A stretch of 64,000 nt of DNA from the NCBI GenBank assembly GCA_949130485.1, contig OX422185.1, forward strand, positions 2,402,304 to 2,466,303. The letters run 5' to 3'. How positions within the stretch are numbered: position 1 is the stretch's first letter; the number at the start of each line of letters is the position of its first letter. The stretch is from Agelas oroides. Lineage: Eukaryota; Porifera; Demospongiae; Agelasida; Agelasidae. The translations under genes and the position numbers were made by a program. Positions 37,101 to 48,100 of this stretch are shown here, piece by piece. The notes under the pieces are model-generated. The model did no database searches, was not told the DNA's origin, and saw only the letters and a list, made by a program, of their open reading frames with translations.

Positions 37101-40100
37101 AATGCTACAGCTATAGGGCCGAACTATGCTACATTAGTCTGGCATCGCCGGCACTTAGCTTGCAGGCGACAAGCACGCATATTTCCAGCCTGCACGAGCA
37201 TGTGGCCGCTCGAAAAATCTTGGAATGTCTCAAAAATTGGTCAGGCCATGGCCTGAGCAACCGGACCGGCTCTGCCGGCCCTGAATACGGGTAGTTTGTG
37301 TATGACAATTGGGGAAAGAAGGAGGGAAATCCCAGCATTAGGATGTACACAAATTGTACAATAAGCCAATAATGTACCCTCACCTTTGATCCTGCCAGTG
37401 ATGTACAAGAAATCATCCTACAGTGAAAGTGAATGGAACAACAGAGATAAAGCACACCCTGGGAATGGTGCCACATAATCAACTCTGTGATCAAGTGATG
37501 GAAGGCAGTCAATAGTTTTTGCATGGCAAGACTAGCTAGTTGTAAGCAATCAAGCAGAAATGACACCCACTTGAACTTTGCCAATGTCTCCTGAGTGCAG
37601 CCATCCGTCATCATCAATGGCTTTCCTAGTCTCATCTTCATCGTTGAGGTAGCCCATGAACACATTGCGGCCACACAAGCAGATCTGGATGGTAGACAGA
37701 GCAAAAATGGTTGTCTAGATTGTCCAAATTGTTTATACACACAAAAATCTCAATCATCATACGTATAGTATACTGGAGGGTATATACTCAATTTCAACAT
37801 ACAGTAGTATTACATACACTTCCTCCACTTATGACAACAGCCTCATACAAACAATATTATATACTTCGCAGCTGCTCAACAATCATTTCACATGACTGCC
37901 ACTTTCCAGCTCACCTCTCCTTCCCCATTCTTATCTGGGTCAGCAATCTTCATCTGGACTCCCATGATGGTCTTGCCACAACTCCCAACCTTCCATCCAT
38001 CTGGCTGGATGAGGTTTAGTGTGTGTGGTCCTGAGCTTTCACTCATCCCATACAGCACCATAAGTGGAATATCAATAGACATAAAGTACTCATGGACTTC
38101 TCTGCGCATTGGTGCTGCCCCTGCAGCAAATATTTCACAGTGCTGGAGGCCCACCTCCTCAAGGACCTTCTTGAGTATCCATTCTGCCACTGTCCACCCC
38201 CAGGGCAGGGAACGACTATAAGAAGTAGGAATCACTGCTACACATTTCAGATAACATATATAGCTAGCTACAGTAAATGTGGTAGCCTTGAAATGCAATG
38301 AGTGCTGAAATTGAGCCATTAAGGAGTTGACAACCTGATTCACTTTCAGCGCCACAGTCAGTAGGTTGTAGGCTTTCTTAGTCTAAGTAAAACGTCCCAT
38401 GAGATATATGCTATACAGACCAGGTGCTAACATGTTCATTTTCTGTATACATGATGGGAAGTTGCTCACTCCTTTATCACCCCTCAGAACAAGGAACAGT
38501 ACAGTGTTTTGCGAGTCGCTTGTCCAGTGACTTTTAGCAATAGGCCTTAATTGCTGGTTTGTCAGTTCAGTGCACAGGCAATAATCAAGTGAGAGGAAAC
38601 ATTTTGCAAACCACAATTCATATTTCAACACCTATTGCTAGCACTCACTGGACAAGTGACTTTCAAATCTTGCATTAAATGCCAGTGCTATGAGGATGAT
38701 TGTACAGGTTGACTCACTTTTCCTGCCTGTTAATGTTTCCTTTGAGCCTAATGTTCTTGGCCCAGGTGAAAATGACCCCCTTCAAACCTGTACTGGTATC
38801 ATGTTCTCGCAGACGCTCCATCATTGTCTCATATACACTAAAAAGATGACAGAAAGGAGAGAAGAGAAAGGGAGATAAGACGGAGATTTGAAATGAGAAG
38901 GATGAAGAGGAGGGAGAAGTAAGGGAGGGGAAAATATTGTAGGCTCCCAAAAGAAAACTAGAGATCTTCACATACCCTGCGCTATTTCTATGTCAGAAAA
39001 CTGAACAGTTTGAAACCCAATGGAACAATAATTATTGCGGTATGCAGTGTAGAACCAGCTGTGACAACTGCCATGTGCTGTCACCCAGAGGGTGACACCC
39101 ACCCATCTCCCCCTATCCCACCCTTTCTGCTAAAATGAAGTGTGCCAACTGTAACGTGTGCCCAAATTTGGATGACAACTATAGTTGCTGTTAGTAGTCA
39201 AAGGTTTTAACCAAGCAAAGCACTGATTTCCAAAATTTTCACTGGACTGACAGTCAAACTAACAGACAGACAGACAGACAGACAGACAGATTGACCAAAC
39301 TGATTGCTTAACTCCTTCACGCATGCACAGCAGGGCAAATAAAAGTGGATACCTTGGTACTCCAAAGAAGAATGTTGGCTTTACCTCCCTTAATGTCTCT
39401 CCAAGTGAACCCTGTGATGGAATTGTTAGAGCCTTTATTGGTAAATACAATTTAATTTGCTTAAATTCAAAGCCAAGCCCCTACCAATTTAAACTCACAT
39501 TGATAGCATCAGGCTGTGCAAAGTACACAGTTGCACCTACTAACAAAGGTAGGTAGATATCGGTCATCTGCAAGGTGAGGCAAAACAGAAGCAGATGGAG
39601 TAAGTAAACAAATGTTATTTTGTTGTTGTTTAAGTGAACGCTTGTAGCAACCAAAGGCACCTTTGTGTGATCCCTTAAATATAGTGCCTACGGTACCGAT
39701 CATTTACCACTTATTTGCATCATACCATTAAACATGTCTTTACTTATATGTTTTACTCATCTGAAATGCAAGGCAAATAAAGAAGCAACCTGAATAAACA
39801 CATTCTAGTTTGTCTTTTGTTCTTATTTGCCATTGTACTTGGTCTGTCCTTGTATGGTACATATAGGTGTTACTAGCATGCAAACCTCATTTTCAGGTCC
39901 CCACTCATGCAGTTTTTGTTGTTTGATATAGAAAGGTTTTTCTATTCTGGAAGTGACATAAAGCTAGCTGTGCAGGGACAAGGGAAGGAGGGTAACGTAT
40001 CAACATCATGTGAATGTTGTGGCATTGACATGTACATACATGACATGTACATACATGACATGTACATACACTACATACATGACATGTACCTGAGCAGCAA

Positions 40101-43100
40101 TGTGACTCAATGGAATGTAGCTAACTGCATGGTCTTTTCCATCCCTCCATCCCCCATATGTTCTGTTAAGAGCTCTTGCAGTAAAGGTGAGCTAAAATGA
40201 ACGACACCAGAAATACATACATGTGTGATGTAAAGATATTAAAGTTATGTCCTTTGTATGTTATGGTGGACAAAGAGATTGAAACTTACATTGTCATGGC
40301 TAAGCATGACTCCCTTTGGATTACCAGTGGTCCCAGGCTATGCATCAGTAGGGAGGTAGAAGTGGAGGGAGAAAGTAAAGTGGAGAAGGAAAAGAGGAGG
40401 GAAGGGAGAAGGATTAGTGGAGAGGGAAAAAATGGAAGAGGAGAATATAGAGGGAAGGGGAGGAGGGAGGAAAGGAAGAGGGATCGCAGGATAAAGAGGG
40501 AAGGAAAGGAAAAGAGAGAAGGATGTCAGCATAAGCTCTGCAGGTGCAAGTTGCAGTAACTCACAGTGTAGATAAGCAGGGCACACTCATCTGGCTTCTG
40601 AGACTCGATTTTCTCCTGTACTACACTTGTTTCTATTTCAGTCCCCATCTCCAGAAACTCCTCCCACTGCAAACAGAAACTTTATCATGTAAGCAACCAT
40701 TGGCTAAAGATGAAGTTAGGAGAACAAGGAGTGGACAGATTGGAAGTTTCAAAGCTAAGAACTCCTACTCATCAATTTCCTAAATGGTAACAGGCAACAT
40801 AGCAGTAATACAGTTTGGGTGTGTGAAACCACTTGTTTTAATTGTTGCATGTGTACATGTCACCTCATAGACATTAGGGTACTCCTGACTGAGCTTCCCT
40901 TTGTATTGCACAATGGCCTTCAGGTGAGGTAGATGATCTTTGACCTACATAGGAGGAGAAGATCGAGTCAAACAAATACAAACTTTCAAGAGGGCCATTG
41001 GAAGCAAAATGGGAGTGGTGAAGTCATTCATGTGTGAACTACAGGGAAGTTTTTATTCATTTTTGTAATACTCAGAAGCACTGTCATTGCACTTCAGCTT
41101 CAAACATAAGCTGTAGACAAAGATACGACCAGTGTATAGTGAGTAGGAATACCTCAATTTATTTTGTGGGCAGGGTTTTGGCAACAATCAATGATGATGT
41201 GGCAAATTTTATGTATAACAGAAGCGGCTATACTTTCAATCTGAAGGCTTCTCTTTCACACTAGGCATCCAATCCATCCACAACAAAACACAAGAACACA
41301 AGCCAAACCATTTCATCAATGTCTTGAAAAAAAAGTGGTGAATCTATAGCTTTACTAGTTGCATTGCTTCCCAAGGATCTTGCTTAAGTCACCACTCAAA
41401 TCCACATTGGTAACTACCCATCCAGGTTTCATACAGTCAGACATTAGTTGGTAACCATGTACTGCCAGGCAGATATTGGTAGCTCACAATAAACTATCAA
41501 AATATCACATTTAGGGCCATGAAACTTGAAGTTTTGCTTGGGATGGCAAAAAAGTTTATGTAAAAATACAATTTCATAGCCATACTATACACTGATGTGA
41601 CAAAATAGTGAAGAGAACATCACTTTGTTTTCATCAAAAAAGCACTTTAAGATATTATACAAAGTTTTCACAAATTCAGCCAAAAATTATTGGGCCTCAG
41701 CCATCAGGTGTGCTGGGTATAACATGCAACCGTGTTGTGTGTTTAGTACATCCATTAGTTTGTGCATGAAGCTCCAAATACAGGATCACATCATGCAGCT
41801 TGTCTAGTGGTGTCTCCACAAACTTGCAGTCATACTGCAAGACTTACCTCGAGTATTTTTTTTAGGTGTATCTGGTTCTCCACCACAATGATGTTTGCCT
41901 TGCAGTTCTCGGCTACAAAGTGGCAGGCGTTAGAGTCGTATGTTTCATAGATCCCTGCTGGCAGACCTCTGTGTACACAATATGAATACATTGTCAGCTA
42001 GTAGATATAACAGAAATAATCAATGACCCATCAAAAGATGTTATAGCTGCAAAGTAGAATAACAAGCCCAGGAAAACTAACTAGGGAATCAGTGTCCGTA
42101 ATTTGCATTTACTGTCAATGTAAATGAAAATGAATAGAAACGTTGGTACACCAGATTACCCACATTGCAGATTAAAGTGTAAAAATATGTCTTCATGCTA
42201 CATTTTGTCACTTACTGTACAGCAGATACATTCTAAAGGTTTAATCATATAGACATGGATCTCAACATTACATCCCATTATGCCAAACAAAATGATAGAC
42301 CAAAGGAAGAACTCGAGATTCAACCTGAGTGAATATGCATTAGTGTAATGGTACAGTAAAGAAACTTTGGTTCATCAACAAGCCTTGCTACCGTGAAGAA
42401 TAACTTTATGTCTCCTCTCTTAGCTTGAAGATCTCAATAAGAATAAATGTAAGTAACACTAGCAAATGTTCTTTTGATAAAGCATTCCAAAGTAAAGCTT
42501 TGTATATATTTAAGTAGCACAGAACTCTAAAGTCAAGGTACATCTTCAACAATACACTCTAGGTTCTTTGCTTCCACTTAACCACAACTTCCCTACAGCA
42601 AACAAGAGAATTATAGCCTCTGCATCATATATCTCATCTACTCTTACATAGATAAATTCCCAACTCGCAAATTAATTTGGTAACTAGCTGAACACCAAAA
42701 GATTCATCAGCTTGTAGATTTACACTTGCCACTCACCCAGCAAACATGGCTCCCAGGTTTGAGATGACCCACTCTGGTGAGTTGAAACCGAGGATGGCCA
42801 CTGCATGGTGGGGCTCCAGACCAAGCTAGAGAGAGGGAGAAGAGTGGACGGGTTTAGAGGATTGGTTTAGGAGGATTTAAAAGTGCAGCTGATGTTTTCT
42901 CGCTGTAGCATATATTATATTGTTGACAAATACATAACATGTTCACTTTATGGGAAAGCTATCGTTGCTTGAAAAGATTTTTGTTAGAAAACAAACATGG
43001 CAACTTGCAGGCATCCACTTTACTACTAGTTTAGTCTTTCTAGTGAGGGAGATGGTGATTAACTCAGCATTGGCATGAATCTCTGGTATATCAGGTAGCT

Positions 43101-43974
43101 AAACTTCGTTTTCTAAACCCCCTATATCAAATAATGATGACACCACAGTGGAACACTTATATTTTTAGTAAAACTTGAACTCTGGTTGAGTGGGCCCTAA
43201 TGATTGATTGCAGAAATGCAGTCGTAGATCCATGCTAGGATAGAGTTGTTCACCGCATCCTACCCACTTTGCTTCATCTACATGCCGAACCCAATTCTTT
43301 TGCCTGCACTTTAAAAGTTGTAGAAGGTTAGCACTTCCCTCTGCTGACAAGCAGAACAGAATGAATACATACTCAGTACACTGAGAATGATAGGAGTGAA
43401 CAAGACTATGAACAGAAAGTAGATTATATATGAGCAAGCGATCAAGGACATGTGTTACATATCATGCACATCAGTGCGTGCAACAAATTTTTGTAAATAA
43501 CCAGAAATGCAAAATTTATGCAACTTTGCTCTACAAAAATAAACCCACCGTACAGTTTAAGTATGCAGCTCCCACTCTCACCTTCAAGAAAGACTTGGCA
43601 GCCTTGATACAAAGATCATAATAACCAGTGTAGGTGATGATCTTCCATATCCTATCCTCTTTGTATTTCAGAGCAGGATGCATTGGAAATCTTGCTACCG
43701 CATCCTTGAAGAGCTGCCCAACAGTTACTGGCTTCTCTGCTTCGATGCCGGTTTCTCCAACTGCCAAATCCACTACCTCATCTGCGTTCCATGTACGCAC
43801 TTTAGTATGAGCTGGGAGGGGCTTTGGCTTGGGCTCTTCATTTTTCTTCCTCTTTCCCTTCTGAGTAGCTGTTTCATTAGGGTGAGGTAGGTCCCCAGTG
43901 TCCACGCTAGCTCTTTGAAGCTGGATGGAATTGTGAAGGGATGATACACAAACATGTTCGTGAACGCTCTTCAT
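31621..43974 (-). CDS. ACSBG-type long-chain acyl-CoA synthetase, copy 2 (complete)
   Basis: Complete adenylate-forming enzyme of the bubblegum acyl-CoA synthetase family, predicted to make acyl-CoA from long-chain fatty acids. The 17 exons are 43582-43974, 42737-42825, 41848-41968, 40864-40944, 40565-40666, 40290-40337, 40090-40191, 39499-39567, 39353-39411, 38718-38837, 37915-38215, 37571-37684, 37384-37417, 35933-36072, 33229-33420, 32309-32363 and 31621-31700. They sum to 2100 nt (699 residues plus stop) with every phase matching; human family members are about 670-720 residues. Motifs: P-loop [16 protein letters not shown] (263-278, Lys about 270), [11 protein letters not shown] (450-460), WLHSGD (exon 12), [17 protein letters not shown] (exons 13-14, where MSDGEN replaces the usual TAGGEN) and [11 protein letters not shown] near the C terminus. 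The start at 43974 is the first Met of an open exon; a non-coding or extra 5' exon is possible. Introns 13-15 carry several transposons. Confidence 0.92.
33478..33511. repeat. TG microsatellite
   Basis: About 17 TG units followed by a G run, between exons 14 and 15 of ACSBG copy 2. Confidence 0.9.
33827..34855. mobile_element. TTAA-flanked 1-kb TIR element
   Basis: Inverted ends TTAAGGTGGCACGGT (33830-33844) and ACCGTGCCACCTTAA (34838-34852) bound about 1 kb with TTAA at each end. The interior includes about 28 consecutive A at 34091-34119 and a CCCTAA-rich piece near 34757-34775. No transposase is recognisable in the open frames. It lies in the intron between exons 14 and 15 of ACSBG copy 2. 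Confidence 0.65.
35216..35826. mobile_element. TIR element enclosing a 60-bp minisatellite
   Basis: Inverted arms of about 75 bp, 35216-35290 and 35751-35826, share 'aatgggattagacgaaatgg' and 'gtagaccaaatgggatta'. Between them, 35412-35705 carries five tandem units of about 60 bp containing 'gatctgagtgtaagcaaccc' and a CCCTAACCT core. It lies in the intron between exons 14 and 15 of ACSBG copy 2. Confidence 0.85.
36633..36705 (-). tRNA. tRNA-like sequence, probably a pseudogene or tRNA-derived element
   Basis: Exactly 73 nt that fold as a cloverleaf. The acceptor pairs 5 of 7 (one a G-T wobble would make 6). The D arm is TAGCTTAGTTGGCTAGAGCA, the T-stem pairs 4 of 5, and the T loop is TTCAAGT. 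A-box and B-box promoter motifs (GGTTCAAGTCC) are present. The nominal anticodon is CCA (tryptophan), but position 33 is A instead of U and the anticodon stem has a mismatch. It sits inside an intron of ACSBG copy 2 on the same strand. It is unlikely to be a working tRNA. Confidence 0.5.
36887..37283. mobile_element. CAGG-ended TIR element with 5-bp duplication
   Basis: Ends CAGGCCTGGCGG and, on the right, inverted CAGGGCCGGCAG; AATAC occurs immediately outside both ends. The interior contains 'gggggtctgggggcatgctc', a block also found at 46037-46110 inside another CAGG-ended element and, weakly, near 31878. It is non-coding and lies in the intron between exons 13 and 14 of ACSBG copy 2. Confidence 0.65.
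39225..39330 (-). repeat. Reverse-oriented copy of the 3598-3745 microsatellite repeat
   Basis: Contains a run of cagacaga units bounded by 'aaaattttcactggactg' and 'gattgcttaactccttc', the reverse complements of the borders of the repeat at 3598-3745. It lies between exons 9 and 10 of ACSBG copy 2, whereas the other copy lies between exons 6 and 7 of copy 1. Confidence 0.6.
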
Positions 43975-44140
43975 ATATTAATTTTACTGGTTCAATCACT
44001 CAGAGGTTGTGTAAATTTTTTGTTACACTTAGCCAATGATGTGCATTCTGGAGTAAGCATACTGTATTTTTGCTTTTGACCTCTCTGTTAACCATTGAAT
44101 TTACCCTCAAAGGCAAATGAGTGGAATTCATGCTTAACTA

Positions 44141-44275
44141 CCGTGGCATCTGTTCAGTATTTTGTTAACTACCTGTTCAGTATTTTGTTAACTACCGTGA
44201 CATCTGTTCAGTATTTTGTTAACTACCGTGAGTGACATCTGTTCAGTATTTTGTTAACTACCGTGACATCTGTTG
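44141..44275 (+). repeat. Minisatellite, four units of about 34 bp
   Basis: Tandem units of 'tctgttcagtattttgttaa' followed by 'ctaccgtgaca', with one shorter and one longer unit. It lies upstream of ACSBG copy 2. Confidence 0.85.
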
Positions 44276-44362
44276 AACCATGAATATACGATTTTTTTTA
44301 AACCCCTGCTAACCTGAGTTATGATCAAAAATGTTGACACTTCAGTGACCACACTAAATTTC

Positions 44363-45095
44363 ATCCTGACTTGCAGCTCTGGAGCCTTGTATAATAACTA
44401 AGGTAGGTACACTGTTAACAAGCTAGGTCTATTAGCTACAACTTTCTGGTAGCGGACTAACGATACAGCACAGCCACACTGAGCTACAAGTCACTTTGAT
44501 ACTCAAGTGAAGTGTGCACTTCGCTACAGGCTTGCTGCACTACAGCACATCCCATGCCTCCACAGTGCTTTTGATGGCAATGGTACTTCTTTACAACACA
44601 GACTGAGTCTCTCAGTAGCATTTGTGTGGTGTTCTTATTTTCTATACAATTTAGATATAGATGCATACAACAGTAGCATGGCCATCTTCTGCCCAGCAAG
44701 TTGGCTGCCTTTGTATCATCTTGCCTCTACATGGTTTCAATTATCACCTATTAGCACCCATCTTCTACATAGCTTCATATGAATACCAAGTAAGCTTCAC
44801 TTCACTCTAACTCCAATCCCCTGTTCCCTGTTTCACTTTTGACCTAATCTAGCTAGGCTTCCACACTATGTGTAGCTAGTGGGTTTCTCTTAGTCAAAGT
44901 ATGTGCCCTTGCTGCTTGCTCACCATGCACCTGGAAGTATGTGCCTCTAGTGGATCTGCTCAACGGTCTGTTATGGGCAGAACAAAATGGCCTGCCACCT
45001 ACACCCGATACTTTGTACTTGGGATGCAGTTACCACCTGCACTCCAGTCACTGTTTTCTTTCCACTTAGGGTGCGGTTATGCTAAAACAACAACA
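44363..45095 (+). repeat. Second copy of the 1787-2815 repeat
   Basis: Shares most of its length with 1787-2815 but has about 250 bp of extra sequence before the common right end ('cacttagggtgcggttatgct'). It lies just upstream of the first exon of ACSBG copy 2 and downstream of the last exon of the gene at 45134-58156. The rest of 43975-45133 contains no coding sequence I can support. Confidence 0.65.
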
Positions 45096-45133
45096 ACAAC
45101 AAAAAACACAATCGTTTTGACTTGCAGTGTGAG

Positions 45134-48100
45134 CTACATTACCGAAAAGAGAATCTCTCCATTGACGATCAACTCTTGAATATTCATCTTGTGAAAATTT
45201 GGTTGTTTCATTTTCATGGCTTCTTTGATGAGTCGAGCAGCACATGCTGGGATCAGCCATACAAGGCTCACACAACCCTGGTTGGCTTGGGAAAACCGAA
45301 AGATGAACGCATTCAGTTGAAATTCTCCAGCAAGATAGCTCTCCACATCAGCAATAATGGAGAGTGTAGCTTCTGGCCATTTTGTATTCAGCTTGACAAT
45401 GAGCAGCTGATAATTTGGAACAGAGCCATGTGCAGATTGACCTGACCAGATGCGATAGAAATCAATGAACTTGGTCTCCTTCATAAATTTGCTGACCTCT
45501 TCACCATACTTCTCCACCTGATCTTTGAGATTTTGGTTGCCGAATTTCTTCACCACCAAATGGAGGAGACGAAAATTTAGGAAATTGATTGCTCCAGTGC
45601 GACTAAGGATAGTGAAGATTTGATTCACGCTGGATTCGTTCAGCAGTGATAGGGTGTACTGATCAAATAATGGCAGATCTGCTTGTGTGCTCGCTTTGAG
45701 GCTGGTCAAGTACAGTCGAACTCGATCAACTCGTGTTCCCAAAGTCTCAAGTTCATCACTTGCTGCAACCAACAGGTCAGCAAAGCTCTCTTCCATCAAC
45801 TTTGTTTTGTTCCTCACTTCAGGGTTGACTGGTACATCAGGGATGCAAAGTGCACCTGGGGTAAGGAACAAGCATTAGCTAGTTGTAGAAATACTGTAAA
45901 ATAGGGATATTGTAAACGCATGTAATTTTCTGGTAGTGCGCAGTTGTGTGGGAACGGATTAGCCAGGCCCGTAGCCAGGATTTGTAGAAGGGGGGTCTGA
46001 TTTGTATGTATGCATGAATAAGCATGCAAGACTTGGGGGGTCTGGGGGTATGCTCCCCCAGGAAAGTTTTAGAAATTAGATGCTCTGAGCTTGCTTCTGA
46101 GGCCATTTTGGGACAGAAGCAGAGCCGTAGTAGCTACATGGCTCAAGGAGTATTTCATCCAATTTTTAGCTGTCCATGTATGCATTTGCTAAGCCAGCTG
46201 AGTTCGAATTTCCACGAAAGAAGGTACTATAAGGTTGGCAGAACAGCAGGTGGGGTGACATCACTAGGACAACTCTCGAGCGCCTGAACTAACGATTTAT
46301 TTACGTACGTATTTACACGCGTCCTTTCATTGCAGCGGCGTAAACTGTTTACGCGGGCGTTCCGCGCTGGTCCTCCATGAACCAACTCGCATAGCTGCAC
46401 CAGACACGGTGATTCTCAAAAGCAGTGAGACTAGTGGAATACTTTCAAAAGGTAGGACACTTAATCTTTTGGAAGTCAAAAGGGGGGTTTGAGCGAACCC
46501 CCTCGAATCCCCCCTGCCTACGGTCCTGTTAGCTGTGATATATTTTAGGCCTAGAGTTTGTTTTTGTTATAGCTTTCTACAGCCAGAGATACAGACAGCA
46601 ATTGATCGATCGTTGCCAACCCCCACCCACCAACTTATCTAACAGTATCTACTAGTGAATGTGCTGAACTATGTTATCCTACAGCTGCGAAGAGTGCAGC
46701 TCTAAAAACAGTATCTACTGGTGAATGTGTAGAACTAGGTTGCTCTGCAGCTTCTGAATCTGTAAGCTGTATCTTGGAGGAAGTTGGTGGGAAAGAACCA
46801 CCCCAGCCTAATTAATAAACAGTTTGATTGCCCAGAAACCAGTCAAGGTCAGTGTGAAGCTGAGATCACAGAGGGCAATGTGAGCCTGGACAGGGTACAG
46901 GGTAGGCTGAAGCATAGTATAGCATTTTGGGAGAGCTTGCAGCCCAGCCCATTTGATTGAGCACAATCAGGGAGGGTCCCCTTCTGGGTCCTGCCTGATC
47001 CCAGTTTTTGCAGAAGAGGTGATCATGCATCAGCACTGAAAGAGCCTGCATTCGTGAGTTCAGCAATAGAGGCACTGCTGGAGAATGGTAGCAAATGAAA
47101 GACCAGTAGTGTGTAGCCCCCTATCAGCGGTACACTCAGCCTCAAAGAAAATGCGGCTAGTGATAGATCTCAGGCATGTGAACGAATGCCTCTGGAAGCA
47201 GAAATTTAAATATGAGGATATGGCACTCCAATTGATGAAGTCTGGGGACTATATGGTATGTTTTGACTTGAAGTCGGGTTATCATTATATTGATGTGCAC
47301 CCTAGCCACCATTGGACCTACCTGGGTTTCTCATGGAAGTATGAAGACAAAGAACGATATTTAGTTTTCAAAGTGCTGCAGTTTGGGCTGGCTACAGCTT
47401 GTTATGCTTTACAAAGCTGTTATGACCCTTAGTAAGACACTGGAGAGGAATGGGTCTTTGACTGGTTTTGTACTTAGATGATGGAATATGTTTTGTCGGG
47501 AGCTATGAGCCTGCTCTCGCTGTCACAGATTCTACAGGCAGATCTTGAAGCCTCTGGTCTTGTAGTAAACAATGAGAAGTCTCAGTTTGATCCATCCCAA
47601 TCAGGTGGCTGGGATACGAAATTAACTTAGAATCAGGCACACTTATAGGATCCCAAGTCAGCGTTGTGAACGTTTAATAGAGAGCATTCAGGAACTGATG
47701 GTAGAGGGAAGGACAACTGTGATAGCTAGACAGTTGGCAAGTGTTGCAGGACAGATACTTTCGATGGGTATAGTGATAGGAGGAGTCACACAGCTACTGA
47801 CAACAATTATGTACTGAGCCATTGAATGTAGATCATGGAATGACTGCCTTACAGTTACGGATGATGTAAGATCAGAGATGCAATTTTAGCTCAGAAATCT
47901 GCGTGCTATTAATCAACGGGAGATTTGGTATCAGCCATCAGCAGTGAGAGTGGTTTACTTGGATGCAAGTAGTGTAGCATATGGTACATGATTGATATTG
48001 GACCAGAAATAGCACACGGACAATGGTCACCAGTGGAAAGTCAGCAAAGTTCCACATGGCGGGAGTTAGAGGCAGTCAAACGCATTTTGAGCTCATGGGC

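Noticed and set aside
37129-37740. 203-codon minus-strand frame
   Set aside because: It overlaps two ACSBG exons in another frame plus the CAGG-ended element; it is a shadow of the real exons.
40197-40586. 120-codon charged open frame and its 82-codon complement
   Set aside because: Both arise from a purine-rich GGAAGAGG tract between exons of ACSBG copy 2.
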